From the NCBI GenBank assembly GCA_938034875.1, contig CALHND010000005.1, forward strand, positions 186,001 through 250,000: a stretch of DNA of 64,000 nt, given 5' to 3'. This stretch comes from an uncultured Clostridia bacterium. GTDB taxonomy: Bacteria; Bacillota; Clostridia; Oscillospirales; Acutalibacteraceae. Positions 55,308 to 63,564 of the stretch are shown here, one piece after another. Made by a program: the position numbers and the translations under genes. Positions within the stretch are counted from its first letter, which is position 1. The number at the start of each line of letters is the position of its first letter. Below the pieces are notes generated by a model. That model searched no databases and was not told the origin of the DNA. It was given only the letters and a program-made list of their open reading frames with translations.

Positions 55308-56543
55308 ATGAACCAGTTGTTAAAAAGAGTGCCAGCTGTTGTCCGTCATTGTATAGCAGTTATGCTGTGTATGACAATCGTTCTTATAACTGTTTTCACC
55401 GGAATGAGCGCGATGATAAACCGCGTAAAAATCATCGACAGCAGCTTCTTTAAAGTTATTTACACCATTAGCACCAACCCTGCCTCAATTCTGGCAAACG
55501 CCGGAATAAAGCTGGATGGCGGCGACACCTATTTGATGAATTGGCTCAACGGCCGCGAAGGTGAGCTTATTCTTAAGCGTGCACTGGATGTAACCGTTAG
55601 CTACGGCGACAAAAGTGTAACGCTAAGCATGCCCGATGCAACCGTAGGCGAAGCTGTTGACAAGGCAGGATTTAAGCTCACTGACGACATGGTGCTTAAC
55701 TGTTCTGTAAATGACGCTATCACAGACGGAATGAAAATTGAAATTTACGATATTATTAACGATACTGTTTACAAAGAAATGGCAATTCCGTTTGAAACAG
55801 TTACCGTAAATTCATCAAAACTTGATAAGGGAACCACCAAAACCACGGTTGAGGGTAAGGACGGCGTAAAGAAAATCACCTACTCCTGCACCATCATAAA
55901 CGGTGAAATCGTTTCAAAGACGGTTGTCAGCGAGGAAATCATTTCAGAGCCCGTTACTCGTAAAATCACTATTGGAACAAAGGTTGATACAAAAGAACCT
56001 GCTTCCAAGCCAAGTAAACAACCTTCTTCATCGTCAGGCAGCACATCAAGTGATGCTTCAAGCAACTCTTCATCGTCAGGCAGCACTTCATCAGAAGATG
56101 AGTCAATTAAAGTTGACGGAACTCCTGTAGAGCCGGATGAAACAGAAAGCTCAACTGTTTATTACACAAAGGCGGGTTACAAGTACATTTCAACACTTAC
56201 TCCGTCTAATGACTTTAAGCTTGACAAAAACGGTATTCCTGTAAGCTATAAGAAAGTTATTACAGGTAAGGCCACAGCGTACTCTTACAGTGCAGGCAGC
56301 GTAACCGCTACAGGCCGCAAGGTACGCCCGGGCTACATTGCCGTAAACCCCAAGCAGATTCCTTACGGTACTAAAATGTTCATCCGCTCAAGCGACGGAA
56401 AGTACATTTACGGCTACGCATCGGCAGAGGACACCGGTGGATTTGCAAAAGGAGGCAAAATTATTGCTGACCTTTTCTTTAAAACCGACAGTGCCTGCTA
56501 CAATTTTGGCGTACGCAATATCGAAATTTATATTCTTGACTAA
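55308..56543 (+). CDS. secreted cell-wall protein with DUF348-like, G5 and 3D domains
   Basis: 411 residues. Signal anchor at about 14-36. DUF348-like ubiquitin fold (about 88-150; ALDVTVSYGDKSVTLSMPD, then TVGEAVDKAGFKLTDDMVL). G5 domain (about 160-225; PFETVTVNSSKLDKGTTKT, EGKDGVKKITYSCTIINGEI). A Ser/Thr-rich flexible linker (about 230-285) contains near-identical SSSGSTSS repeats. C-terminal 3D domain (about 320-411) has the three Asp motif around SAEDTGGFAKGGKIIADLFF, as in MltA-type and Rpf2 lytic enzymes. It probably cleaves or remodels peptidoglycan. The perfect promoter implies strong expression. Confidence 0.9.
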   Translation: MNQLLKRVPAVVRHCIAVMLCMTIVLITVFTGMSAMINRVKIIDSSFFKVIYTISTNPASILANAGIKLDGGDTYLMNWLNGREGELILKRALDVTVSYGDKSVTLSMPDATVGEAVDKAGFKLTDDMVLNCSVNDAITDGMKIEIYDIINDTVYKEMAIPFETVTVNSSKLDKGTTKTTVEGKDGVKKITYSCTIINGEIVSKTVVSEEIISEPVTRKITIGTKVDTKEPASKPSKQPSSSSGSTSSDASSNSSSSGSTSSEDESIKVDGTPVEPDETESSTVYYTKAGYKYISTLTPSNDFKLDKNGIPVSYKKVITGKATAYSYSAGSVTATGRKVRPGYIAVNPKQIPYGTKMFIRSSDGKYIYGYASAEDTGGFAKGGKIIADLFFKTDSACYNFGVRNIEIYILD

Positions 56544-56554
56544 CAGTTTTTTAT

Positions 56555-56587
56555 TGCGCTGCCCTATTGGGCGGCGCAGTTTTTTTT
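56555..56587 (+). terminator. terminator of the 3D-domain gene
   Basis: A 10-bp GC-rich stem TGCGCTGCCC/GGGCGGCGCA with TATT loop, then a T-run. Confidence 0.85.
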
Positions 56588-56664
56588 GCAAAACTACCTT
56601 TGTCCACCGTAAAAGCGCTACATATTGCGGTTTAAAAAATGCGTGGTACAAGCCAAAAAAGACC

Positions 56665-56693
56665 TTGACCTTAGGTGACATTTGTGGTAAAAT
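56665..56693 (+). promoter_or_regulatory. promoter of the rpmG-secE-nusG unit
   Basis: TTGACC, 17-base spacer, TAAAAT. Confidence 0.7.
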
Positions 56694-56786
56694 AATCAAT
56701 ACCTCTAAGAGGGTTTATTTTTTTGCGCATAAATTCTCTTATTTCGAGGAAGGCTAAATTTTTCCGTAAAACGGGAGGTGCCGTCA

Positions 56787-56936
56787 ATGAGAGTAAAAAT
56801 TACATTAGCTTGTACAGAGTGCAAGCAGCGCAACTACAATACTATGAAAAACAAGAAGAATGATCCTGACAGACTTGAAATGAATAAGTATTGCAGATTT
56901 TGCAAAAAGCACACTCTCCACAAGGAAACAAAGTGA
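56787..56936 (+). CDS. rpmG: 50S ribosomal protein L33
   Basis: 49 residues, full length: [20 protein letters not shown] and [17 protein letters not shown]. The four Cys (CxxC twice) are all present, so it is the zinc-binding C+ form. RBS GGGAGG. It starts the conserved rpmG-secE-nusG-rplK-rplA order. Confidence 0.96.
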   Translation: MRVKITLACTECKQRNYNTMKNKKNDPDRLEMNKYCRFCKKHTLHKETK

Positions 56937-56951
56937 TTAGGAGGGCTAATA

Positions 56952-57656
56952 ATGAAAGTTGCTAAAATAATCAGTCGCATTCTTGCGGTAGGTTGTGGTA
57001 TAGCGGCCCTCGCAATGTTCTTCTGCCCGATTGTTAAAATCGTCGGCAATGAAACATTCGAGCTTTTTGGTTACCAGCTCGCTTTCGGCATGAAGGCTAC
57101 TTCATGGCAAGGCAACGTTGTTGACCTTCAGGTCTCTTCCTACTACACCTTCGCTTTCCTGACAGTTGCTTTTTCTGCTATCATGGCCTGTTTTTCTTTC
57201 AAGAAAAGCGGCTACATGGTTTCGGCATTTGTGTCGAGCATCATTTCGGCAATACTTGTGCTTCTGTTCAGATTCAATACTCCGGGTGCTTACGTCGACT
57301 TCCGCCCCATAACAGGCTCTACTGTCGATACTCGTGAGTATCTACTTTTCTTCCATCTTTTGTTCGCGCTTGTTTTGGCGTTTGTTGTTCTTTCTGCCAT
57401 TGCTATTCTTGTCGCCGACTATGTCGCCGTACACGAATCCAAAGGTAACAAAAAGACCATTTTCGCCCGCATCATTTCATTCATCCGCGAATATAAGAGC
57501 GAGATTAAAAAGATTGCATGGCCCGGCATGAGCACGGTACTCAAAAATACTTTGGTTGTACTTGTTATGTGCGCCATCGTAGGTTTGATGATATTCCTGC
57601 TCGACTCCGGTCTTGTTTGGATTCTTGACTCTATTCTCAAGCTCAAAAACGCCTGA
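56952..57656 (+). CDS. secE: SecE translocase subunit with a long N-terminal membrane extension
   Basis: 234 residues, against 60-80 for usual Gram-positive SecE. Residues 172-234 are SecE: amphipathic RIISFIREYKSEIKKIAWPG and one membrane helix (about 198-225). Residues 1-160 add four hydrophobic segments (about 8-30, 66-84, 90-108, 130-158) that I do not recognise. Position between rpmG and nusG and the EIKKIAWPG motif make the SecE call firm. No stop or frameshift separates the parts, so it is a real fusion. It starts 15 bp after rpmG. Confidence 0.88.
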   Translation: MKVAKIISRILAVGCGIAALAMFFCPIVKIVGNETFELFGYQLAFGMKATSWQGNVVDLQVSSYYTFAFLTVAFSAIMACFSFKKSGYMVSAFVSSIISAILVLLFRFNTPGAYVDFRPITGSTVDTREYLLFFHLLFALVLAFVVLSAIAILVADYVAVHESKGNKKTIFARIISFIREYKSEIKKIAWPGMSTVLKNTLVVLVMCAIVGLMIFLLDSGLVWILDSILKLKNA

Positions 57657-57691
57657 TTGCCTCGGCAATTCATTTGACTGGAGGTACACTC

Positions 57692-58210
57692 ATGGATGAA
57701 TCTAAATGGTATGTTGTCCATACCTATTCGGGTTACGAGAACAAGGTAGCGCAAAACCTTGAAAAACTTGTAGAAAACCGAAATATGCAGGATGTCATTT
57801 TTGACATTAAGGTGCCGACGGAAACGGTTACCGAAATCAAAGAGGACAAAAAGCATGAATACGAACGCAAGGTTTTCCCCGGTTATGTGCTCATAAAAAT
57901 GATCGTCACAGACGATTCATGGTTTGTTGTGCGCAATATCCGCGGAGTCACCGGCTTTGTCGGACCTTCGTCCAACCCCGTGCCCCTCAATGACGACGAA
58001 GTTGCCGCTCTCGGTATTGAGAAGCGTGTAATTGAAGTCGGTTACAGTGTCTCAGACAATGTTCGCATTGTCGATGGACCTCTCGAAAGTTTCGAGGGTG
58101 TAGTTGAGGAACTTGACACAAACAAAAACTATGTCAAGGTTAGAATTTCAATGTTCGGCCGCGAAACTCCTGTTGAATTGGAGCTTGACCAGGTCGAACG
58201 GTTAGACTGA
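57692..58210 (+). CDS. nusG: transcription termination/antitermination factor NusG
   Basis: 172 residues from ATG 57692, after GGAGG. NGN domain (WYVVHTYSGYENKVAQNLE, FPGYVLIKMIVTDDSWFVVR, TGFVGPSSNPVPL) and C-terminal KOW domain (VRIVDGPLESFEGVVEELD, KNYVKVRISMFGRETPVELE). Couples RNA polymerase to Rho, ribosomes or antitermination complexes. Confidence 0.96.
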   Translation: MDESKWYVVHTYSGYENKVAQNLEKLVENRNMQDVIFDIKVPTETVTEIKEDKKHEYERKVFPGYVLIKMIVTDDSWFVVRNIRGVTGFVGPSSNPVPLNDDEVAALGIEKRVIEVGYSVSDNVRIVDGPLESFEGVVEELDTNKNYVKVRISMFGRETPVELELDQVERLD

Positions 58211-58259
58211 TCGATAGTCTGACAGATACTGCTATTTAGCGGTATTATCCGCTTGACGC

Positions 58260-58315
58260 GTGGGAGGGCAGCACCGCGATTTTTCGCGGAAATGAGAGCT
58301 GTACCGCCATACCAC
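58260..58315 (+). promoter_or_regulatory. L1-binding leader element before rplK
   Basis: GTGGGAGG (58260) and ATACCAC (58309-58315) flank a hairpin with GCAGC/GCTG and CCGCG/CGCGG. This fits the L1 site mimic: a short GUGG/CCAC stem with a purine-rich bulge. Excess L1 should bind it and repress the operon. Confidence 0.6.
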
Positions 58316-58337
58316 AATATTTCGGAGGTGTTCAACA

Positions 58338-58763
58338 ATGGCTCAAAAAGTCGTTGGTTATATCAAACTTCAAATTCCTGCAGGCAAGGCCACTCCGGCC
58401 CCACCTGTTGGTCCGGCGCTCGGACAGCACGGTGTTAACATTATGGCGTTCACTAAGGAATTCAATGAACGTACAAAGAACGATGTAGGACTCATCATCC
58501 CTGTCGTTATTACGGTTTATGCAGACCGTTCGTTCTCGTTCATCACGAAGACCCCGCCCGCCGCTGTTCTTATCAAAAAGGCTTGCGGTATTGAAAGCGG
58601 TTCTGGCGTGCCGAACAAGACAAAGGTCGCTAAAATCACCAGCGAGCAGGTAAGAAAAATTGCTGAGACAAAAATGCCTGACCTTAATGCTGCTACCATC
58701 GAGACCGCTATGAGCATGGTCGCTGGTACTGCAAGAAGCATGGGTATTGAAGTCGTAGACTAA
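58338..58763 (+). CDS. rplK: 50S ribosomal protein L11
   Basis: 141 residues. [40 protein letters not shown], then RNA-binding C-terminal half with [20 protein letters not shown] and [21 protein letters not shown]. Follows nusG by 127 bp with an L1-type leader in the gap. Confidence 0.97.
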   Translation: MAQKVVGYIKLQIPAGKATPAPPVGPALGQHGVNIMAFTKEFNERTKNDVGLIIPVVITVYADRSFSFITKTPPAAVLIKKACGIESGSGVPNKTKVAKITSEQVRKIAETKMPDLNAATIETAMSMVAGTARSMGIEVVD

Positions 58764-58793
58764 TATTTATCTGCTCCCGGGCTTCAATCCCGG

Positions 58794-58820
58794 GTGGGAG
58801 GAAAATTCCGATTTAACCAC
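58794..58820 (+). promoter_or_regulatory. second L1-binding element, between rplK and rplA
   Basis: GTGGGAGG (58794-58801) then GAAAATTCC-type hairpin and ACCAC (58816-58820), preceded by a CCCGGG...CCCGGG stem. Same pattern as the leader at 58260. Repression at two sites in one operon would give L1 control over both genes. Confidence 0.6.
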
Positions 58821-58843
58821 TCTATTGGGAGGTCACATTTAAT

Positions 58844-59539
58844 ATGAAACATGGTAAAAAATATACCGACAGCGTTAAACTTGTCGAAAAAACAAAACTT
58901 TATGATGTAAGCGAGGCTATGGACCTTGCCGTTAAAACCAAAACAGCTAAGTTTGACGAAACTGTTGAAGTTCATGTTCGTCTGGGCGTTGACTCACGCC
59001 ACGCTGACCAGCAGGTTCGCGGCGCTGTAGTTCTCCCCAACGGCACAGGCAAGGATGTTCGCATCCTCGTTATCGCTAAGGGCGACAATGTACAGAAGGC
59101 ACTTGACGCAGGTGCTGACTATGCAGGTTCCGACGATTATGTTGCAAAAATCCAGAACGAAAACTGGCTTGACTTTGATGTTGTTATCGCTACACCTGAC
59201 ATGATGGGTGTTGTAGGCCGTCTTGGTAAGGTTCTTGGTCCGCGTGGACTTATGCCTACTCCTAAGGCCGGCACAGTTACTCCTGATGTCGCTAAGGCTG
59301 TTGAAGAAGCTAAGGCTGGTAAGATTGAGTACCGCCTTGACAAAACAAACATCATTCACTGCCCGATTGGTAAAGTTTCCTTTGGTGCTGATAAGCTTAA
59401 AGAGAACTTTGACACACTGCTTAGCGCTATCATTAAGGCTAAGCCGGCAGCTTCTAAGGGTCAATATGTAAAGTCCTGTGTTGTTGCAAACACAATGGGC
59501 CCCGGAATCAAAATTAACCCCTCTAAGATCGAGGGCTAA
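58844..59539 (+). CDS. rplA: 50S ribosomal protein L1
   Basis: 231 residues. [78 protein letters not shown] and the end [16 protein letters not shown]. Likely repressor of its own operon through the two elements upstream. Confidence 0.97.
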   Translation: MKHGKKYTDSVKLVEKTKLYDVSEAMDLAVKTKTAKFDETVEVHVRLGVDSRHADQQVRGAVVLPNGTGKDVRILVIAKGDNVQKALDAGADYAGSDDYVAKIQNENWLDFDVVIATPDMMGVVGRLGKVLGPRGLMPTPKAGTVTPDVAKAVEEAKAGKIEYRLDKTNIIHCPIGKVSFGADKLKENFDTLLSAIIKAKPAASKGQYVKSCVVANTMGPGIKINPSKIEG

Positions 59540-59557
59540 TTAAAATTTAAAAAAATA

Positions 59558-59586
59558 TTGACAGACCGCAAGGTTTGTGATATTAT
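59558..59586 (+). promoter_or_regulatory. promoter of rplJ-rplL
   Basis: TTGACA, 17-base spacer, TATTAT, starting 19 bp after the rplA stop. Confidence 0.7.
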
Positions 59587-59589
59587 AAC

Positions 59590-59777
59590 CATGCTGTTCT
59601 TGACCTGAGACAGCAGGTGCCGCTTATTTTAAGTGGTTTAATGGACTGTTTTCAGTCCGCCTGCCGAGGGATGGATTTCAAATTTAGATTTTCGGCGCAT
59701 TGCCGTTTGTTTTGATTTGCAAATGCCTGTCACCTCGTCGGGGACAGGCGTTTTTATTTACCGGAGGTGAAACCAAA
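59590..59777 (+). promoter_or_regulatory. L10 ribosomal-protein leader with attenuator
   Basis: A GC-rich folded leader (TGCTGTTCTTGACCTGAG, GGACTGTTTTCAGTCC, CTGCCGAGGG) precedes a terminator hairpin GCCTGTC/GACAGGC (59724-59755) with TTTTTA. This is the L10 leader layout: L10-(L12)4 binding the leader should favour the terminator and limit rplJL expression. Confidence 0.75.
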
Positions 59778-60293
59778 GTGCCAAGCGAAAAAGTTTTACA
59801 AGCTAAAAAACAGCAAGTTGTCGAGTTAAAAGAAAGACTCGGAGTAGCTGTTGCAGGCGTTCTTGTTAATTACAGCGGTATCAGCGTTGCTGACGATACA
59901 AAGCTCCGTAAAGAGCTGCGTGAAAACGGTGTCAAATACTCTGTCGTAAAGAACTCCCTGTTAAGCATAGCTGTTGACGGTACTCCGCTCAGCGGATTGA
60001 CAGAAGTCCTTAACGGAACAACTGCTATCGCCACCAGCACCGATGACTACACATCGGCTGCTCGTATCCTCAGCAAATATGCTGAGTCGAGCAACACATT
60101 TTCTGTAAAGAGCGGCTTCCTTGACGGAGAAGTCATTAGCCTTGAAAAAATCGAAGCTCTTGCTAAGCTTCCGTCCAGAGAGATTCTCCTTGCAACCGTT
60201 TGCAACGTATTCAACGCTCCTATCGCATCCTTTGCCCGCGTTGTTCAGGCAATTGTGGATAAGAATGGTGAAGCTGCACCCGCCGCTGAATAA
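59778..60293 (+). CDS. rplJ: 50S ribosomal protein L10
   Basis: 171 residues from GTG 59778, after GGAGGTGA; the longer frame from 59700 runs through the attenuator. VPSEKVLQAKKQQVVELKER, VAGVLVNYSGISVADDTKLR, ELRENGVKYSVVKNSLLSIA, KLPSREILLATVCNVFNAPI. Base of the L7/L12 stalk. Confidence 0.95.
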   Translation: MPSEKVLQAKKQQVVELKERLGVAVAGVLVNYSGISVADDTKLRKELRENGVKYSVVKNSLLSIAVDGTPLSGLTEVLNGTTAIATSTDDYTSAARILSKYAESSNTFSVKSGFLDGEVISLEKIEALAKLPSREILLATVCNVFNAPIASFARVVQAIVDKNGEAAPAAE

Positions 60294-60343
60294 TAGCGGA
60301 ACATTAAATTTTAAAACAAAACAAATTTTGGAGGTAAGTTAAA

Positions 60344-60718
60344 ATGGCATCTGAAAAAATCACTGCTATTATTGAAGAACTTAAGGTTCTTTCTGTTCTT
60401 GAGCTTTCTGAGCTCGTTAAAGCTGTAGAAGAGGAATTTGGCGTATCTGCCGCTGCTGCTGTTGCAGTTGCTGCTCCTACTGCTGGCGCTGCCGCTGCTG
60501 AAGAGCAGACTGAGTTTGACGTAATCCTTGCTGAAGTTGGCCCGAACAAGATGCAGGTCATTAAAGCTGTTAAGGATCTTGCTGGTCTCGGCCTTGCTGA
60601 AGCTAAGGCTTTCGTAGACGCTGCTCCTAAGACTCTTAAAGAAGCTGTATCCAAGGATGAGGCTGATTCCATGAAGGCTAAACTTGAAGAAGTTGGCGCA
60701 AAGATTGAGATTAAGTAA
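60344..60718 (+). CDS. rplL: 50S ribosomal protein L7/L12
   Basis: 124 residues. N-terminal dimer helix ([20 protein letters not shown]), Ala-rich hinge (about 37-55), globular C-terminal domain ([40 protein letters not shown]). RBS GGAGG. Terminator follows. Confidence 0.97.
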   Translation: MASEKITAIIEELKVLSVLELSELVKAVEEEFGVSAAAAVAVAAPTAGAAAAEEQTEFDVILAEVGPNKMQVIKAVKDLAGLGLAEAKAFVDAAPKTLKEAVSKDEADSMKAKLEEVGAKIEIK

Positions 60719-60751
60719 TTTACTTAAATCAAACTAAATAAAAACGCGACA

Positions 60752-60784
60752 AAAAGCACCGTACGTTCTTCGTACGGTGCTTTT
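60752..60784 (+). terminator. rplJL terminator
   Basis: A 13-bp stem AAAGCACCGTACG and complement, then a T-run. A second small hairpin (AAGCTCC/GGGGGCTT, about 60791-60808) with T6 follows. Confidence 0.85.
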
Positions 60785-60825
60785 ATTTTTAAGCTCCTTT
60801 TCGGGGGCTTTTTTATTTTCACGGC

Positions 60826-61053
60826 TTAGGTGGGATTTTCGGCAAGATTCAAAGCACCGTACAAATATTCCTTGGCCTCATTAATCCAGCCGCCGATATC
60901 GTCTGCAAATGACGACACAGTCACCTCAATAGTAGAACGATAATGTGTACCTATAATGCGTCCGTACATGAACGAGCCGACAATAATCATAGCGCAAGCA
61001 ACGGTTATAACAATAGCCGAAACAGCACGATTTATAATCGATCTGCCAAACAT
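60826..61053 (-). CDS. small single-helix membrane protein, unknown
   Basis: 75 residues. RBS AAAGGATGA precedes the ATG. One hydrophobic helix (about 8-30; AVSAIVITVACAMIIVGSFM) and a soluble tail (SSFADDIGGWINEAKEYLYG). No family recognised. It stands alone, convergent to rplJL and divergent from the cysteine desulfurase gene. Confidence 0.6.
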   Translation of the reverse strand: MFGRSIINRAVSAIVITVACAMIIVGSFMYGRIIGTHYRSTIEVTVSSFADDIGGWINEAKEYLYGALNLAENPT

Positions 61054-61173
61054 TCATTTCATCCTTTCGGCTTAAATTTCACATACTATTCTATTATACC
61101 TAAAAATTGTCCTTTGTCGATAAAAAAAGCAATGTTCCATTATTTTTCAAAGCCTATTTTTTCTTAAAAACGG

Positions 61174-61202
61174 TTGTGCTAAAAGTGTAAATGGTGTATA
61201 AT
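61174..61202 (+). promoter_or_regulatory. promoter of the cysteine desulfurase operon
   Basis: TTGTGC, 17-base spacer, TATAAT. Confidence 0.7.
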
Positions 61203-61241
61203 CATATAATGTAGTATTATATCTTGAAGAGGTGCGTTTTT

Positions 61242-62378
61242 TTGATTCATTATCTCGATAATAGCGCGACGACGCCCCTTTGTCAAGAGGCGATAAGTCG
61301 CATGACCGACTATATGAAAAACGATTTTGGAAACCCTTCGTCTCTGCACATGCTCGGAATTGAGGCTCAAATAAAATTAGAAAAATGCCGTGAGATTGTG
61401 GCGGACAAACTTGCCTGCGACAAACGAGAGCTGTATTTTACCTCATGTGGCAGTGAAAGCAATAACACCGCCATTTTTGGAGCTGTACGTGCAAAACGCC
61501 GAGATGGCAAGCGCATTGTAACCACCGCAATTGAGCATCATTCAGTCCTGAATTGCATGAAGCAGCTTGAAGAAGACGGATATGAAGTGATTTACTTAAT
61601 GCCTGATTCCGACGGTCACATTTCTGAAGAAAAGATTGCATCCGCTGTCACTTCCGATACAATTTTGGTAAGCATGATGGCTGTAAACAACGAAACCGGT
61701 TCCAAAATGCCGATAAACTCCGTTTATCGAGCTGTAAGGGCGGCAAACAGCAACGCTCTGATACACATTGATGCCGTGCAAGCTTTTTGCAAAATTGACG
61801 TTTCACCTGATAAAATCCACGCTGACCTTATGACAATCAGCGCACACAAAATACACGGGCCAAAAGGTATTGGCGCAATCTACATTCGCAAGGGTGTACG
61901 TATACTGCCGCACATAGTTGGCGGAGGACAAGAGCGCGGCATTCGCTCCGGCACCGAATCAACCATACTTGCGGAAGGATTTGCTGCGGCTGTTTTGGCA
62001 ATGCCCGATTACAAACATTCGCTGAGCTACGTCGAGGCTCTTAACAGCAATTTGCGAAAGCAGCTTGCGGACATAGACGACATTACAATAAATTCACCCC
62101 ACGACGCTCTGCCATATGTGCTTAACTTTTCATGTGACGGCATTCGCTCGGAAACCATGCTGCACCATTTGGAACGCAGCGGCGTATATATTTCAAGCGG
62201 ATCAGCTTGTGCAAAGGGAGAAAAAAGCCACGTCCTTAAAGCGCAGGGATTGTCAGACAGTTTACTTGACAGCGCAATTCGGGTCAGCTTTTCCCGTTTT
62301 AACGCTGATGAGGATGTTGAAGCGCTGGTTTGCGGAATAAAAGACGGACTAAATAAACTTACACGGAGTAAAAGATGA
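61242..62378 (+). CDS. cysteine desulfurase (NifS/IscS-like)
   Basis: 378 residues from a TTG at 61242, 8 bases after GAGGTG, giving MIHYLDNSATT as in the family; a TTG at 61224 also opens the frame but lies before the RBS. PLP Lys203 in ISAHKIHGPKG, active-site Cys in SSGSACAKGEKSH, GGGQERGIRSGTES. It supplies persulfide; direct coupling to thiI (4-bp overlap) points to 4-thiouridine formation in tRNA as its job, beside any cluster-building role. Confidence 0.92.
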   Translation: MIHYLDNSATTPLCQEAISRMTDYMKNDFGNPSSLHMLGIEAQIKLEKCREIVADKLACDKRELYFTSCGSESNNTAIFGAVRAKRRDGKRIVTTAIEHHSVLNCMKQLEEDGYEVIYLMPDSDGHISEEKIASAVTSDTILVSMMAVNNETGSKMPINSVYRAVRAANSNALIHIDAVQAFCKIDVSPDKIHADLMTISAHKIHGPKGIGAIYIRKGVRILPHIVGGGQERGIRSGTESTILAEGFAAAVLAMPDYKHSLSYVEALNSNLRKQLADIDDITINSPHDALPYVLNFSCDGIRSETMLHHLERSGVYISSGSACAKGEKSHVLKAQGLSDSLLDSAIRVSFSRFNADEDVEALVCGIKDGLNKLTRSKR

Positions 62379-63544
62379 AAGAAGTTATACTAATAAAAAA
62401 CGGCGAAATCGTTTTAAAAGGATTAAACCGCAGCAGTTTCGAAGATGTTATGATAAAAAATCTGCGCCGCGCAATCAAGCCTTATGGCTCAGCAAAAATA
62501 TCAAAGGCGCAGTCCACAATATATGTTGAACCGTCAGACGACGATTTTAATTTTGACCACGCACTTGAGCGTGTTAAACGCGTATTCGGCATTGCCGGAT
62601 TTTCTCGTGCGCTTCAATGCGAAAAGAGCATGGACGATATACTTGCAAACGGCGTGCCTTACCTTGCCGATGCACTCGCCGATGTTCGCACATTTAAAGT
62701 TGAGGCAAAGCGCGCAGATAAGCGCTTTCCTGTCAAATCGCCCGAGATTTCAGCCGAAATGGGTGGCAAACTGTTAGAAGCTTATCCGCATTTGCGAGTT
62801 GATGTTAAAAATCCGCAAATAGTCGTAAATGTTGAGGTACGCGATTTTGGTGCATATGTCCACGCAGGTCAAATTCAAGGTGCGGGTGGCATGCCCACCG
62901 GTACTGGCGGCAGAGCAGCAATCCTTATTTCCGGCGGAATTGACTCCCCCGTTGCCGCATGGATGATGGCAAAAAGAGGCATTGAGCTTACTGCCATACA
63001 TTTTGCATCACCGCCGTACACTTCGCTGCGCGCCGAAATGAAGGTAAAGGAGCTGCTTGGCAAAGTTGCCGGCTACTGCGGTGCAATAAAACTTGGAATT
63101 GTACCGTTTACCGAAATACAGGAGCAAATCAGCAAGGAATGTCCTGAGGATTATTTCACTCTGATCATGCGTCGGTTTATGATGACAATAGCAAACCGAC
63201 TTGCGCGCCAAAATGATTGCTACGCACTTATTACCGGCGAAAGCGTCGGTCAAGTTGCAAGCCAAACAATTCACGCGCTGGCCGTTACCGATGCCGTTAC
63301 CGATATGCCTGTTTTCCGTCCATGCATTGGAATGGATAAAGAGGAAATAATTACGATATCTCGCAAAATTGATACATTTGACATTTCGGTACAGCCGTAT
63401 GAAGACTGCTGCACCGTATTCACACCAAAGCACCCACGCACTCGGCCGACCGCTGAAGCGGTTAAAGCAGCCGAAGCTCCTCTTGATTTTGAGCAGCTTG
63501 TAGAGCGTGCGGTTGCAGGCACCACATTTGAGTGGATAAAGTAA
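62375..63544 (+). CDS. thiI: tRNA 4-thiouridine sulfurtransferase ThiI
   Basis: 389 residues. N-terminal ferredoxin-like and THUMP domains (about 1-165), PP-loop SGGIDSP at 186-192, then the AANH-like catalytic end with DCCTVFTPKHPRTRP. The rhodanese domain of E. coli ThiI is absent, as is usual in Firmicutes, which use a dedicated NifS-like donor: the gene upstream. ATGA overlap with that gene. It thiolates U8 of tRNA. Confidence 0.95.
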   Translation: MKEVILIKNGEIVLKGLNRSSFEDVMIKNLRRAIKPYGSAKISKAQSTIYVEPSDDDFNFDHALERVKRVFGIAGFSRALQCEKSMDDILANGVPYLADALADVRTFKVEAKRADKRFPVKSPEISAEMGGKLLEAYPHLRVDVKNPQIVVNVEVRDFGAYVHAGQIQGAGGMPTGTGGRAAILISGGIDSPVAAWMMAKRGIELTAIHFASPPYTSLRAEMKVKELLGKVAGYCGAIKLGIVPFTEIQEQISKECPEDYFTLIMRRFMMTIANRLARQNDCYALITGESVGQVASQTIHALAVTDAVTDMPVFRPCIGMDKEEIITISRKIDTFDISVQPYEDCCTVFTPKHPRTRPTAEAVKAAEAPLDFEQLVERAVAGTTFEWIK

Positions 63545-63564
63545 GCTGAAGGGATGATCGCCGC

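Noticed and set aside
59700..59777. Longer rplJ start at 59700
   Set aside because: The extra 26 codons run through the attenuator hairpin; GTG at 59778 has the RBS and matches L10.
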